Under the pieces are notes generated by a model. The model did no database searches. It was not told the DNA's origin and was given only the letters and a program-made list of their open reading frames with translations. 64,000 nt of DNA, from positions 41,160,701 through 41,224,700 of the forward strand of contig CM075853.1 in the NCBI GenBank assembly GCA_037975125.1, in the 5' to 3' direction. Source of the stretch: Latrodectus hesperus. Its lineage: Eukaryota > Arthropoda > Arachnida > Araneae > Theridiidae. Of the stretch, positions 1-10,700 are shown one piece after another; within the stretch, counting starts at the first letter, position 1; the number at the start of each line of letters is the position of its first letter. The translations under genes were made by a program, and so were the position numbers.

Positions 1-83
1 CTAACATTCTAAAAATTCCCTCTATTGATGAGTTTAAGCAGCGTTTCCACAAATGACAACCAACAAAATGAATGGTGATGGTT

Positions 84-395
84 GGTTGGTTGGGTTTTAT
101 GGCGCAACGTCCAAGAATGGCCATACTGAGCCAAGAATAAGTTTTTATTAAAAGTAAAAAGATTAAGTAAAAGGATTTTATTTTTTAAACTCAAACAACA
201 TTAAAATTTTAAAAACTAAAATCATTATATATATGATTAAAATCAACAAAAATATAAAAATTTAAACCAAAGAATCTATATAAATACAAAATTGAATTAA
301 ATAAAATTTAAAAAACCGATTGTGTTTAAAAGATCCCTGTGGGGTGGCTTCCCAATAAATAAAACAAAGTTAAAGGATCAGTTTAAAAAAATGTG
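84..395 (-). mobile_element. 5'-truncated LINE copy (3' end only)
   Basis: The low-coordinate edge carries the family's 3' terminus read in reverse: GGTT repeats, then TTTTATGGCGCAACGTCC and a degraded stem-loop. An A/T-rich 3' UTR follows. Reading the minus strand from about 395 down gives a decayed version of the last ORF2 residues (an LLGEPPHRN-like stretch reads LFIGKPPHRD). It is an old dead-on-arrival copy of the family that dominates 15991-46423. Its 5' truncation point is approximate because similarity fades near 385-395. Confidence 0.75.
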
Positions 396-404
396 AAAGT
401 TGTA

Positions 405-535
405 GAAAGGTGAGTGGTAAAGAGCCCTGTCCTAACACTAGACCTTGCAGTTTAGTGTAGGATAGCGCTCTTCAAAGCTCAAGTTCGATCCCATTCATTC
501 TCTGAAGAAAGAGAGATGGATGCTGCGCTTCTACA
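405..535 (+). repeat. tRNA-like / possible SINE head
   Basis: On the plus strand GAGTGGTAAAGAGCC resembles a pol III A box region, and AAGTTCGATCCC near 481-492 resembles a B box. The segment is bounded by GTAGAAAG and CTTCTAC, which could pair. No complete cloverleaf is visible and there is no matching 3' tail on this strand. It could be a degraded SINE head or an old tRNA pseudogene. Confidence 0.3.
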
Positions 536-567
536 CCCACATTTTTTTGAGTAAATGCTTGAGTTAT

Positions 568-617
568 CTGGTTGAGTTTTAAAACGCAAGGTGCAATATA
601 GGACAAGTTGTACCACT
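568..617 (-). mobile_element. Isolated decayed LINE/SINE 3' tail
   Basis: The segment GTTGAGTTTTAAAACGCAAGG followed by TAGGACAAGTTGTACC is a degraded copy of the family's terminal stem-loop and tail. Only about 50 bp is present and a second tail starts immediately after it, so this is an extremely short truncated insertion or a duplicated tail. Confidence 0.5.
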
Positions 618-780
618 TGAGTTGGTAGGGTTTTATGGTTCAAAGTCTAAACTAGGACAAGTTGCGCCCCAAAATTTTTTAAAGATATCAATATTTTTAA
701 ACAGTTAAAATCTAGTTAAAATTCTACGCTAAGCGACACTTAAAATCTAATTAAAGATATAATAACAATAATTCACATTT
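618..780 (-). mobile_element. Decayed 5'-truncated LINE 3' end
   Basis: It starts with GAGTTGGTAGGGTTTTATGG and continues through a degraded stem-loop (GTCTAAACTAGGAC core, GTTGCGCCCC outer arm). The A/T-rich part contains TAAAATCTAATTAAA, also seen in the 3' UTR of copy F near 42820. It joins the preceding tail directly. The upper boundary is uncertain. Confidence 0.55.
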
Positions 781-819
781 TATATTGTCTGGGACTTACT
801 TATCAGACAAGACCTGGTT

Positions 820-1240
820 CAAGATCCCCTTTTACTTCTCGATTTCTTCAGGGTGTTATATTTTTGCTTTTAGTACACAGATACCACCAGGTTCGTATCA
901 AGGAATTTTCCGGGTTTCCTCCCTTTTAACACATGAATATGAACCACTCTTTTTTGAAGTCTGATCCAAAGGAAAGAGGAGGCAAGTGTTTAAATGGCTT
1001 ACAACATACTTCAGCTGTTAAGATATTCATTATGTGTTGTCAACTTGGTGGACACCTGAAATGCCTTAGAAATGAGCAAGGAAACATGATCTACCCCATG
1101 TATAAGAAATGAAGCATGATACATTTTATCCATGGTCATCTACTTTCCTACTTAGAACTTGAAAAAGAGGATTTATTTCAAAGTTCTCTGCTGGTTTTGG
1201 ATATTTGGTTAGTTGATGGCTTCATGGATCTGGCTTAGCC
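820..1240 (+). repeat. Possible SINE relic
   Basis: The stretch is less A/T-rich than its surroundings. It contains a B-box-like GGTTCAAGATCCCC at about 831 and a TTTTCCGGGTTTCCTCCC block near 907-925, reminiscent of conserved arthropod SINE bodies as I recall them. No TSD or tail could be found. This is a weak call from recall rather than alignment. Confidence 0.22.
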
Positions 1241-1630
1241 CATTAGCTAATCACATACGACAAAAAACAACAATAAATATTTCAGAAACATAATTCTCCT
1301 TGATTAAATTTTAATAGCCAGTGGAATTGCAAGTGCAAATAATATTTAAGTTCTCATAAAACTATATCAACAAAACTTCGTATTTTTGAAAGCTAGTAAC
1401 ATTTATCAATACAATTTTAGAAAACATACATTTAAATATAATATATACATTTAAATTTAATTTATTTCCTCATATTTATTTATATATGGTATTCTGAACA
1501 TCGGTCAAGCATGCAAGATTTAACTCAAAAGAATTTGTTGTAAGAAATACCTAAAAGATTCAACATAAATAACAACATGATACCACATCTGTTTTCATAA
1601 ATATTTCTCATTCCCTTTTCATATATAATT

Positions 1631-2132
1631 GGTTGGATTTTGTGGAACAAGAACCATAAAAAGGACAAAATTAATTTTTATAAGTACATTCTTTTTCATT
1701 TAAAAAACTCTTTACTTCTTTTCCAGAATCTAAGAAAAATAAAAAATGCAGTTAAAAATATAAAAAAATTATATGTTTATATAATTTAATTCAGATTGAA
1801 CAAATGAACATAAAATAGATTAATTACAAATAGGTAAAACCGATTACTCTCAAGAAAGCAAAATAGATTACAATACGAATTGGTTCGCTCACTAAATTAT
1901 ATTATACATTAAAGTATACGTACCAAAAAAGTTGCAAGATGGTGGTTAAAATCTTTACATGATATTAAAATATAGTTAATTGTATAGGGTTCACCACACG
2001 TTTTATACCATGGGTTTACTTCATTTAGCAACAAATTTCTGTGTGTGAAACGTGTATCTGATAAGAAGGCTAATTAATCCAACATCATCACTTCATATTG
2101 GTAAAACGAATAATAGAGTGACATACCTTCTT
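1631..2132 (-). mobile_element. Old LINE fragment with ORF2 C-terminal remnant
   Basis: The 3' tail survives as GGTTGGATTTTGTGG at 1631. On the minus strand, about 2090 down to 1985 translates to a decayed ORF2 C-terminus (RFTHRNLLLNEVNPWYKTC...). This matches RFTHRHLFLNELNPWCETC of the intact copies; the first zinc-ligand Cys is now Tyr and stops interrupt the frame. Similarity to the intact copies ends near 2132. It appears to be among the oldest copies here. Confidence 0.7.
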
Positions 2133-2569
2133 ATTCATAAAATATACGTTTTTGACATTAACTTATTTTTTATCCTATTTAAGTGATACAATTATAATAA
2201 ATGCTTTATACATTATTATAATTAACTCTTTATCATTGACAAAACTGTTCATTTGTTCAATATGAATCAAAATGAAACATTCCGTTCTTAATAGAAAATA
2301 TTAATAAAATATGTAATAAAAACCATGAATATAACTAAAGTACTAAATACAAGACCAAAATGAATTGCTGAAATGCGAATGATTTATGACAAAAAAATGC
2401 CACTAAGCCAAAAAATAGGTTTATATCTAAAAATATTGTTACAAGTATTTTTTGTTGAATTTATAATTTTTATAGCAAATATATATAATTTCTACAAAAA
2501 TCGCACAAAATAATAGATTCACGAGGAATATTTTTTTCTTTAGTTTTGATTATATCTCTGGCGATGCGA

Positions 2570-3560
2570 CTACTTTTCAAAACGATTTCTCCCGAAAACG
2601 ATTGGATGGCAACCCTAACGTCAACCAGACCACGATTCTCACTCTCCAGAAAGCATTACAGGAGAACGAAAATTTTCCTTCCTCCCTACTCCCACGCACA
2701 AGACTCACTCGATACAATGTCCCTATATTTATAGTGAGCCCTGAGGGCAAGTCACTGGTTTTCATGCTACAGTGGCCAATTAACCAACAGGAATACACAA
2801 CCTATTAGCCCTCCCGTTCCATTCAACGCGCTCCTTCAGCCGTATGAGTAGCTTGCTTTTGCAGACGAAATATTTACTCGCACTGCATATATCTTCTGCT
2901 ACCTTTTTCCCCTTCGTTTTTGCTCCGAAAAATTCGTTTGCTTTGATGTTGCTTTATCATTGGAGACGCAATCAGCTAGGTAGTAACCTCTCCAAAACAA
3001 AGCCAAAACGATTGTTTATTATTATTTATTCGTTATGACAATTTTGGGAAAAATTGGTAAGCACTTGTAGAACGATATCATTATTCGCGTGGTTTAACTC
3101 CTATCGAGCAGACGATAAGTTTGCAACTCACGTTGGGAGAAGTTCAAAGGACGCTACGGTTACGATTAAATTGTCAATTTGTGGAGAAAACGGGGGAAAA
3201 AAGGGAAAAGAAAGAGGGAAAAAAAGTTGTCAGTAAAAATGAGAACAGGTCGTTTGTAAATTCGAATTTACGTGCCGCTATTCCCGTAAACAAAGCGGAG
3301 AGAGGTCTTTCATCTGATTTGGCTTTTGATTCTATTTTCAGAGAAATTAAGGGTCGTTTGTTTATGCAAATTGAGAGGCCGAAAGTTTCGTTTCAATCGG
3401 ATTTCGAAATTGTCCCCACTTTTGTTCTCATTTTCTTTATTGCTTTTGGTGACTTTTTGGCATACGAAATAATTCGCTCGCTTTTGTCAAGAGAGATCTA
3501 CTTCAAAAACTGTTGCCAACGGCTATTAAATTATGCGACTCGTTTTTCTTTCCCGTAAAT
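2570..3560. other. GC-richer unassigned segment
   Basis: Compared with the surrounding AT-rich DNA, this kilobase has more G/C and CpG, a CCAATTAA motif and a TATATTTATA motif near 2724-2780, and an open stretch of 145 codons at 3121-3558 (plus). That open frame is Lys/Arg-rich at first and matches no family I recognise. It could be a promoter/first-exon region, an LTR remnant or another old repeat. Confidence 0.3.
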
Positions 3561-6500
3561 AACGATGGAAGAAAAGCGGAAATGATAGTCGATTGAGTGA
3601 ATCGTAATATGAATCATTCTACCGATAATTTAAAATAATAAAAATATTAAAAGATATATTCAACTACCCCCCAAAGAGTTTTAAAAAATATCATAAATCT
3701 GCAAAAGATAAGTTACGTCAATGCCAATTCAAAGGAAATTTTCAAAACAAATTTAGTTATAGATTTATTTATAATACGCAAAAGAACTTAAAAGATTTAT
3801 TTGTGTGTTGTGTGGAAAGCATAAAATATTTCTTTAGTTTTCGTAAATGTAGAATTTTATTTTCCATATTCTTAATCTCATTTCAATTTGAATAGATCTT
3901 TTTTCAAGTATACTATTCACTATGAAAACTTTTGGATTTTATCATATTTCACTTTTTTCAAGGTTCCTAATATATTAATGAGACAAAAGTTTGGGTAAAA
4001 ACAAATGTATTTTAACATTGCCTACTATAGCTAACAAAGGTAAAATACTTGTTTTTATAAGTGAAATACTTTTCCTATGAGACTTTCTTATAAACAAAAC
4101 TGAATTGGTAAGGAAACGTGTTTAGGAAGTAAAATTAAAATACGCATAATCTGCAAGCAGAAATAGGAGTTATTTTTGCCTCATTCATATTTTTTATACA
4201 ATTTTGTCCTTTTTTCCCTTTTAGAAATGCGTGTCAAAAAATATGTAGAATAATTGCCTAATTACCTGTAAAATACAAACTGATATTTTCAACTGGTTTT
4301 AATTTTTATAATTCAAATACTAGGAAATGTTTTGGTTATTTTAATTACACCGATATCCACAAGGAAAAAAATTCAGTGTATTCATTCTATTCCATCAAAT
4401 CGAATCCTATTAGTTTACATGGAGTCCAGGTCTAGCAACCGTTATTAGTTCCTTCTAGAAATGCATATTTTCCTTAACTCATTAGGCTTTACATGAAATC
4501 GATTATAATACGACCACATAAGCTCACTTTCACGGCCACATAAGCTTTTGAGTTAAAAAAAAATTTTAAATAGTTAATTTTGAGTTGGGAATGGGCAACA
4601 GAAGAAAACATTTTGTGTCCTGGAGTTCAAAAAATCATTTACCTCTCATTTATGATTTATCAAGAAAATTATCTATCAAACAGCATGTCATCGCTTATAA
4701 AAGGTTGTTTTACACTTATGTAAAGCAAAATGAGAATATCGCAGCCAGAGCCCTCTGTAGGAAATAACTGATTAAAATTTCTAGGACGAATGCAGCCCAT
4801 TTTATACAATATGTAGAAGTGAATATAAGGAACATTTTGAAATCAGCGATATTGAAATCTCTTAATTACACGACGATGCAATCTTTATAAAGCAATAATT
4901 TGTTCCACGATCGGTTATCTAACACTTTAAAATAATTCCACTACCTACTTTTTTAATGTAGAGAATCATTAAATATTTAATTACAGAGATCACTAAGAAC
5001 AAAATTCTAGTTCATTAGTTTTGTCGACATATTGCTTCCGCATTATGAAAAATGTATGAATTATTGGAGAGAATTAAAGAAATCATTCGATTTAAGTGGT
5101 ATCTATCCAAACACAGTGAATTCAGAAATCATCGGCAGGACTTGTTTCAGTTATTCCATATAATGTGGTAGAATCATATCGAGTATTTTTTGCTTTAATA
5201 AAATTTCGTTTATTATAGTAAGCATAGTTTACTCTTATTACTTTTTTCTCGTTTATTCCATTTTATAAACATTGTCTTGTATTATTTTATTCCTGTGATA
5301 TTAACGCCATCTATTAGTGACATTTGTAAATACATATTTTTAGTGATAGAAAAATTAGCTACAATTTTCCCTTCGATTGTTAATCTAGTCATCGATTCTT
5401 AAATAAGAGAATATTATCGTCTTCATTTGCAATCGTTTTAGATATTCTAAGGTTCCAACGAACCTCCAGTGAATCTTTATTCATACCCAGAAAATTATTT
5501 TTGGAACTGTTGGTAATAATGTGCAAATCAATGTTTCCTATTGCTTGACTAATATTTATTGCTATTAAGACTTTTCTTTGGTCCATAGTATGCGTCGTGA
5601 AAATGTATTGTACCCTCTTTATACCGTCTTTGAACCGTATTATATTATCTTTGAACTACCATCGAAAATTTATTGTCCAACCTATGATGTTAAATTTCTA
5701 GGCAAAAGTACAATATGTAGTTTAAGAAAACATAAGTTGTTGACTATTCACAATTTTTAAAACATCGTAAGAAAAAAAATTAAATACCGTTCTTCTTCTT
5801 TTTTCCTTGTGGAATACAGTAAAAGATTAAGGAGTCTTAAGCCATGTGATCTGAGCACACATTTGGAAGAAATTCAAAATGGATTGCCAGAAATCTCATC
5901 GGAAGCTTAAGCTTGGCATAAAAGTGAGCTATGTCTCGTACTCAGAAATGAAGGAATATTGGCGAGCATTATTTTGAAATGTTTTTAACTATCACTTGGA
6001 ACAATCAAATTGACTAGAAAAAAAGTGCTTATTTTATAAAATTGGACTACGGCCTCATTGTTACTGTATTTTAACCTTAGCACGTCATAAAATCGGTGAA
6101 GTTAAATTTATACTTTTGACCCTCGAAGACAAATATTTTCCTTTATTCCAGATTTATATGTATTTAAAAACGTTACGTGCATAAATACCATAAATTTGTA
6201 AGGAGTGTAAATGACCATTATGTTCTATTACAATAGAGATAATGTTAAATTTCTCTAAAATATAAAAAATTTAAAGGAAGACTTTAAAATAATTTTAATA
6301 AATTTATTATAATGTTTTGTAATTGTAATGTATAAAATGTATTGATTTAATGTATTTCTCATTTTATCATTTCACAATGAATTCATGTATTTCCCAGCTG
6401 TATTAGCACAATAGAAGGAAAGCTTTTGTTTGAAAAGAATTCTGGCTTATTTCCATGAAAATTCGATTTAAAATTTTTTTCTAAAATTCTAGATTTAATT

Positions 6501-6870
6501 AATTTAGTTGCTTTTATATCATACATATATATTATATCTTAAAAAAATTATTTATTATCACTAGAAAAAGGGAAATTACGATTTGTATTACTATACAGAT
6601 TACTAAAAATTTGATTTTGTAGAATTGAGAGGATTCATCAAGTTTATTGGACACTATTAGTGAATTCGTTGACACGCATCATTTTACTTGTTTACCTCAA
6701 ATATTATACTGCAATTATATATTCCTTACAAAAGGTGATAACTATCATAGAATTTTATACATTAAGTAAGCTATAAAAATTATTAAATATTTAGGAAAAG
6801 TAAAAACTAATAATGAAATTATGATTAAATAACTTGTTAAAAATGTTAGTAAAATCTTATGATTTGAAAA
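3561..6870. other. AT-rich sequence, nothing recognised
   Basis: No ORF longer than about 65 codons, no RNA gene and no recognisable transposon end was found in this stretch. The base composition is uniform A/T-rich with homopolymer runs. Confidence 0.5.
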
Positions 6871-6872
6871 TA

Positions 6873-7063
6873 CAGGGTGTATCAAAACGACAGCATAAAC
6901 TCTGCACAGCTAGATTCCTCGTTAGGAGTACATAAAAACTGCCCGAAGAAGCGTTCCTGTACGATCCATAGTTTATGAGAAAAATACGAAAAACAAAGTA
7001 TGACGTCACTTCCGGTACAAGAAAAAATACTTTATTGGACATATCAACAACAGTATTTGCATA
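6873..7063 (+). repeat. Left long terminal inverted repeat of the mariner
   Basis: About 190 nt match the reverse complement of 7598-7783 at roughly 85-90 percent by eye. Shared blocks include CTGCACAGCTAGATTCCT, AAAAATACGAAAAACAAAG and ACTTCCGGT. Open frames on either strand here come only from the repeat. Confidence 0.85.
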
Positions 7064-7268
7064 TCTTTCCAGACGATAATGTTTAAAACGTTCGACGCGC
7101 ATACCGCGTCATGCATGCGAGCGCACCATGGAATGACGTTAAGCCGTCGTTAAACTGGTATTGAAAAGGCTACAACTTTCAGCTACCGGTAGTCTTCGTA
7201 TGGTGGTCAGGTATTCCGTTCGTGACTACTGCGACGTATACTTGATGTAAGACCGATGTAATAGTCTT

Positions 7269-7594
7269 TGGTTCGAATATGATGGGACTCCGGCGCATTT
7301 CTGTGCTCCTGTACGTGGTTGGCTGGATATGGAATACCCCGGTCACTGGATCGGACGTGAGGGTCCGGTTCTATGTGCACCAGATCTTACTCCGTTGGAT
7401 TTCTTCCTATGAGGCCATCTCAAGGAACTGGTATATCGAGACGTAGTTCCAACACCAATGGACTTAGTTGCTCGCCTGCACACTGCTTATACTTTGGTGG
7501 ACCCCGCGATGCCTCAACTTGTGATGACAGCCATTCCACGGCGTGCTAAAGTCTGCCTCGCCATTCTAGGCGGACACTTTGAACATCTGATTTA
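7269..7594 (+). pseudogene. Mariner-like transposase, C-terminal fragment
   Basis: One plus-strand frame reads FEYDGTPAHFCAPVRGWLD, then HWIGREGPV, DLTPLDFFL, a TGA stop where mariners have Trp, GHLKELVY, and finally GGHFEHLI followed by TAA. These correspond to the second catalytic Asp (DGxPxHF), the PDLTPLDFFLWG block with the third catalytic residue of the DDE/D triad, and the conserved C-terminal HFEHL of mariner-like transposases. The DNA-binding N-terminus and first catalytic Asp are absent. 7100-7265 holds only unreadable remnants. The in-frame stop and the missing N-terminus make it a pseudogene. Confidence 0.85.
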
Positions 7595-7597
7595 AAT

Positions 7598-7783
7598 TGT
7601 GCATATACTGCTGTTGAAATGTTCAATAAAGTGTTTTTTTCTTGCACCGGAAGTGTCGTCATTCTTTGTTTTTCGTATTTTTCTCGTAAACTATGGAACC
7701 TACAGGAACGCTTCTTTGGGCAGTTTTTATGTACTCCCAACAAGGAATCTAGCTGTGCAGAGCGGTCGTTTTGGGACACCTTG
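7598..7783 (-). repeat. Right long terminal inverted repeat of the mariner
   Basis: This is the partner of the left repeat, ending GTCGTTTTGGGACACCTTG before the TA target duplicate. The two arms have diverged at scattered positions, so the insertion is not recent. Confidence 0.85.
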
Positions 7784-7785
7784 TA

Positions 7786-10700
7786 TAAAAATAAATTTTT
7801 AGTTACAGAATGTTAAAATTTTTATTAGCAAGTCAGTTACATATAATGGGTTTTAAGAATTATAAATTTATGAAAACATATGGTAATTTTCTCATATTTC
7901 TAGAAAAATCTGTTCCTGAATACGCAAAAATTGGCATATGACGCTTAGAAATAACTTTAAATCACATGATTCGTACTCACAATGGCCTAGTGTTTGCACA
8001 GCGCTTTTCCGTGCAAAAAAGGGTTCACTCCCACCCATTGTTGAAGAATGTGGAAATGGATCTTGGGAGTTGCCCATGCTTTATCTCTCACGAATCGTGA
8101 ACACTTTCTATGAAATCTTAGAAGTCACTGTAAGCGGGGGATTATAAAAATTTCGATGAAAGTTTATCTTGATTCTCCTTGGTTCTTTGGGTATATTATT
8201 ATTATTATTATTATTATTTTTGAAGCCAAGATAGCTGCCAAGATGTGACTAACAAGATGGTAGCTATACAAAAATAGGCTTACTTGGATTACCAGAAAAT
8301 AAATTTTATCGACAAATCGTGTTGCCAAAATTTTTGCAAGGGGTACCGATTCAGCACTGAATCCAAAATTTCTTACAATGGCACGAGGTTGTCCAATAGT
8401 AGTGCTTAAAAAAATAGCATGTAATTACATTCAAATTAAACATAATGAATAAAATAACAATGTAAATAATCAGGTTTTTATAGTGCTGAACTACTCATTA
8501 GGATAGTTAAAACTATAAAAAAATTACTTTTAAAAATGTATTAAAATGGCATATTTGTTGATCCGACCCATTAAGTAGACATAATCCGTTCCTCCTCCGT
8601 TAAGGTTGAATTTTCTGACTGCATCAAATTTTAGTGTTTATATAAAATACATGAAATTAAAAAAAATTTAATTTGTAAGAAAAATTTAAAATAACTATCC
8701 CTTTAAATTTTGATGCATTAAAAAATATCCACCATTTTCCTGCCTATTTTCTTCACAATAAAATTTCTAAAACTAAGATTACAGCAAGCTTTCTTTAATT
8801 TTATTTAAACATCATATTGCATTACTTACTATAACATATGATGCTTTAACTAGACAATGTCAATGATAGAACTATTATAATTCATTTACATAAATAATAA
8901 TAAAAATCACGCAAAGTATACAAATATGATAGCCAGAAAAAAGCAGAATGTTTGAAAAAAATGTTTAAAGCCATAAACTTCTAAAAAAAAAAAAAATTAC
9001 CTCAACTGTTCCATTAAAAGTCTAAATAGCACATAGATTATTCCCGTTCAAAGTTTTGTAGATAAAAATGTAATGATATAATGAAAATTTTGTTTGAAGG
9101 CTCTAGTAATTTTTAGAATATTGTATTCCTTACAGTCATTTCTTACGAGGTAAATTTTTTAATACAAATTTATTTTCTGTAAACAAGACACATTATTAAT
9201 ATTATTGAAATGTAATAACTATTATAAAATAATTGAAATTAAAAATTCTATTGATATTCAAGGTAAAATAATATGTAAGTTATTTAAAGAAAAAATTATT
9301 CTAAAATATCATGAAGTATATAAATTACAAGAATTTTTTTTTACATTTAAGCTGATTTTTTATTTTCCTTGCATTTTTATATTTAATTGAAATATTTAAT
9401 TATTTTCAATTATTTAGATACGTTGATAGATGACAGTGGTTGCGTTGATTTCCATTTTATCTGAAGACTTTCATTCCTATACTACCATTTATTTTATATA
9501 AAGGATCATGGATTTAATTTAAAAATGTAAATAATATTTTTATACATATTACATATTTGACAAAAGTAAAAGGTTAATTTATATAATTTTCTATAATTTG
9601 CACCATAGCATTCTCTAAAATTGTCATTTAAAATTAAAAAAAATCTCTGTCACATAGAAAAATATACCTTTTAAAATGCAAACAATAGGAAGTGACTTTT
9701 GTAAATTAATTCAAATTTTTGGTAGGAAAGTTGACCATCAGGAGAATAACATTTTAAATATTGCTTAAAAATGCTAATTAAAATAATTAGATAAATGAAC
9801 TACTATTCAGAAACAAACTCTATAAGATAAATTATTATTCTTAATTTCTTTAGTAAAAATATAATGGTTTTAGACTACATTTGTATTAAACAATAAAAAA
9901 CTATAAAAAATAAAATCGTCATTATAGCTACGAACAAAATTAAACAATATTTAATCAGAAATCTTTTGAATATTTAATCATTAAAGAAAATTTATAAAAA
10001 ATAATTTTTAAATGTATATTATATATATTCTATCTATTAAGTAAATTTATAAAAACTACCGACAAATTATTAAAAATATATATATAAAATATTATGACTT
10101 ACTTTAACTGTTCACATCACTGAATTTATAAACCTGCTATTAACAGTGTAACCAGAAAGGATTCTCATTTGAACATATGTGTTAACTATATATTCTGAAT
10201 GAAAATCGCATCTAATTTATTTGTTTTGTCCCCACTCATCTTCAAAAGTGTTACATAAGCATTTATTCATAAATCAATGGTGATTGCCTGTTAAAATTAT
10301 TTGTAAGAATGATAATAACAAATTTAAGAATAAAATTATAATACTATTAAATTGAAAATTAATTTAAATTTAATACAATTAAAATTTTAAATTAAAATAA
10401 AGAAATGCTTCGTAATAGAAATTATTCATTCATTAAAAAAGCCATGCATTTAATCATGAAAAACAAAATTATTTCACATTTTCCATTGAACTTTCTTTTA
10501 AAAATAATAATTTTTATTTACATCTCACTGATTGAGAGTACAAATAATTACGCAATACATATAAATATTTATATAAAAATTTTTTTATATTTTTGTTTGA
10601 AAAAAAAATAATAAAGTATCCCAATTTCCTATTAATCAGTTTCTAACAAAATGACTTTAACAGAAAACTAGAGAACAATTTTCATTGAATATGGAAACAA

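Larger units (their letters stand above)
6873..7783 (+). mobile_element. Tc1/mariner-superfamily deletion derivative
   Basis: The element is 911 bp and flanked by TA dinucleotides (6871-6872 and 7784-7785), the target duplication typical of Tc1/mariner. Its ends are long inverted repeats of about 190 bp starting CAGGGTGTATCAAAACGAC on the left, with the right end reading CAAGGTGTCCCAAAACGAC in reverse. The centre keeps only the C-terminal part of a transposase gene, with a stop codon. An autonomous mariner needs about 1 kb of coding sequence, so most of the gene is gone. It is non-autonomous and probably inactive. Confidence 0.85.

Noticed and set aside
405..535. A genuine tRNA gene on the plus strand
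   Set aside because: The B box is fair but the region between the boxes is far too long and no acceptor/anticodon stems are convincing. Kept only as a weak SINE-head call.
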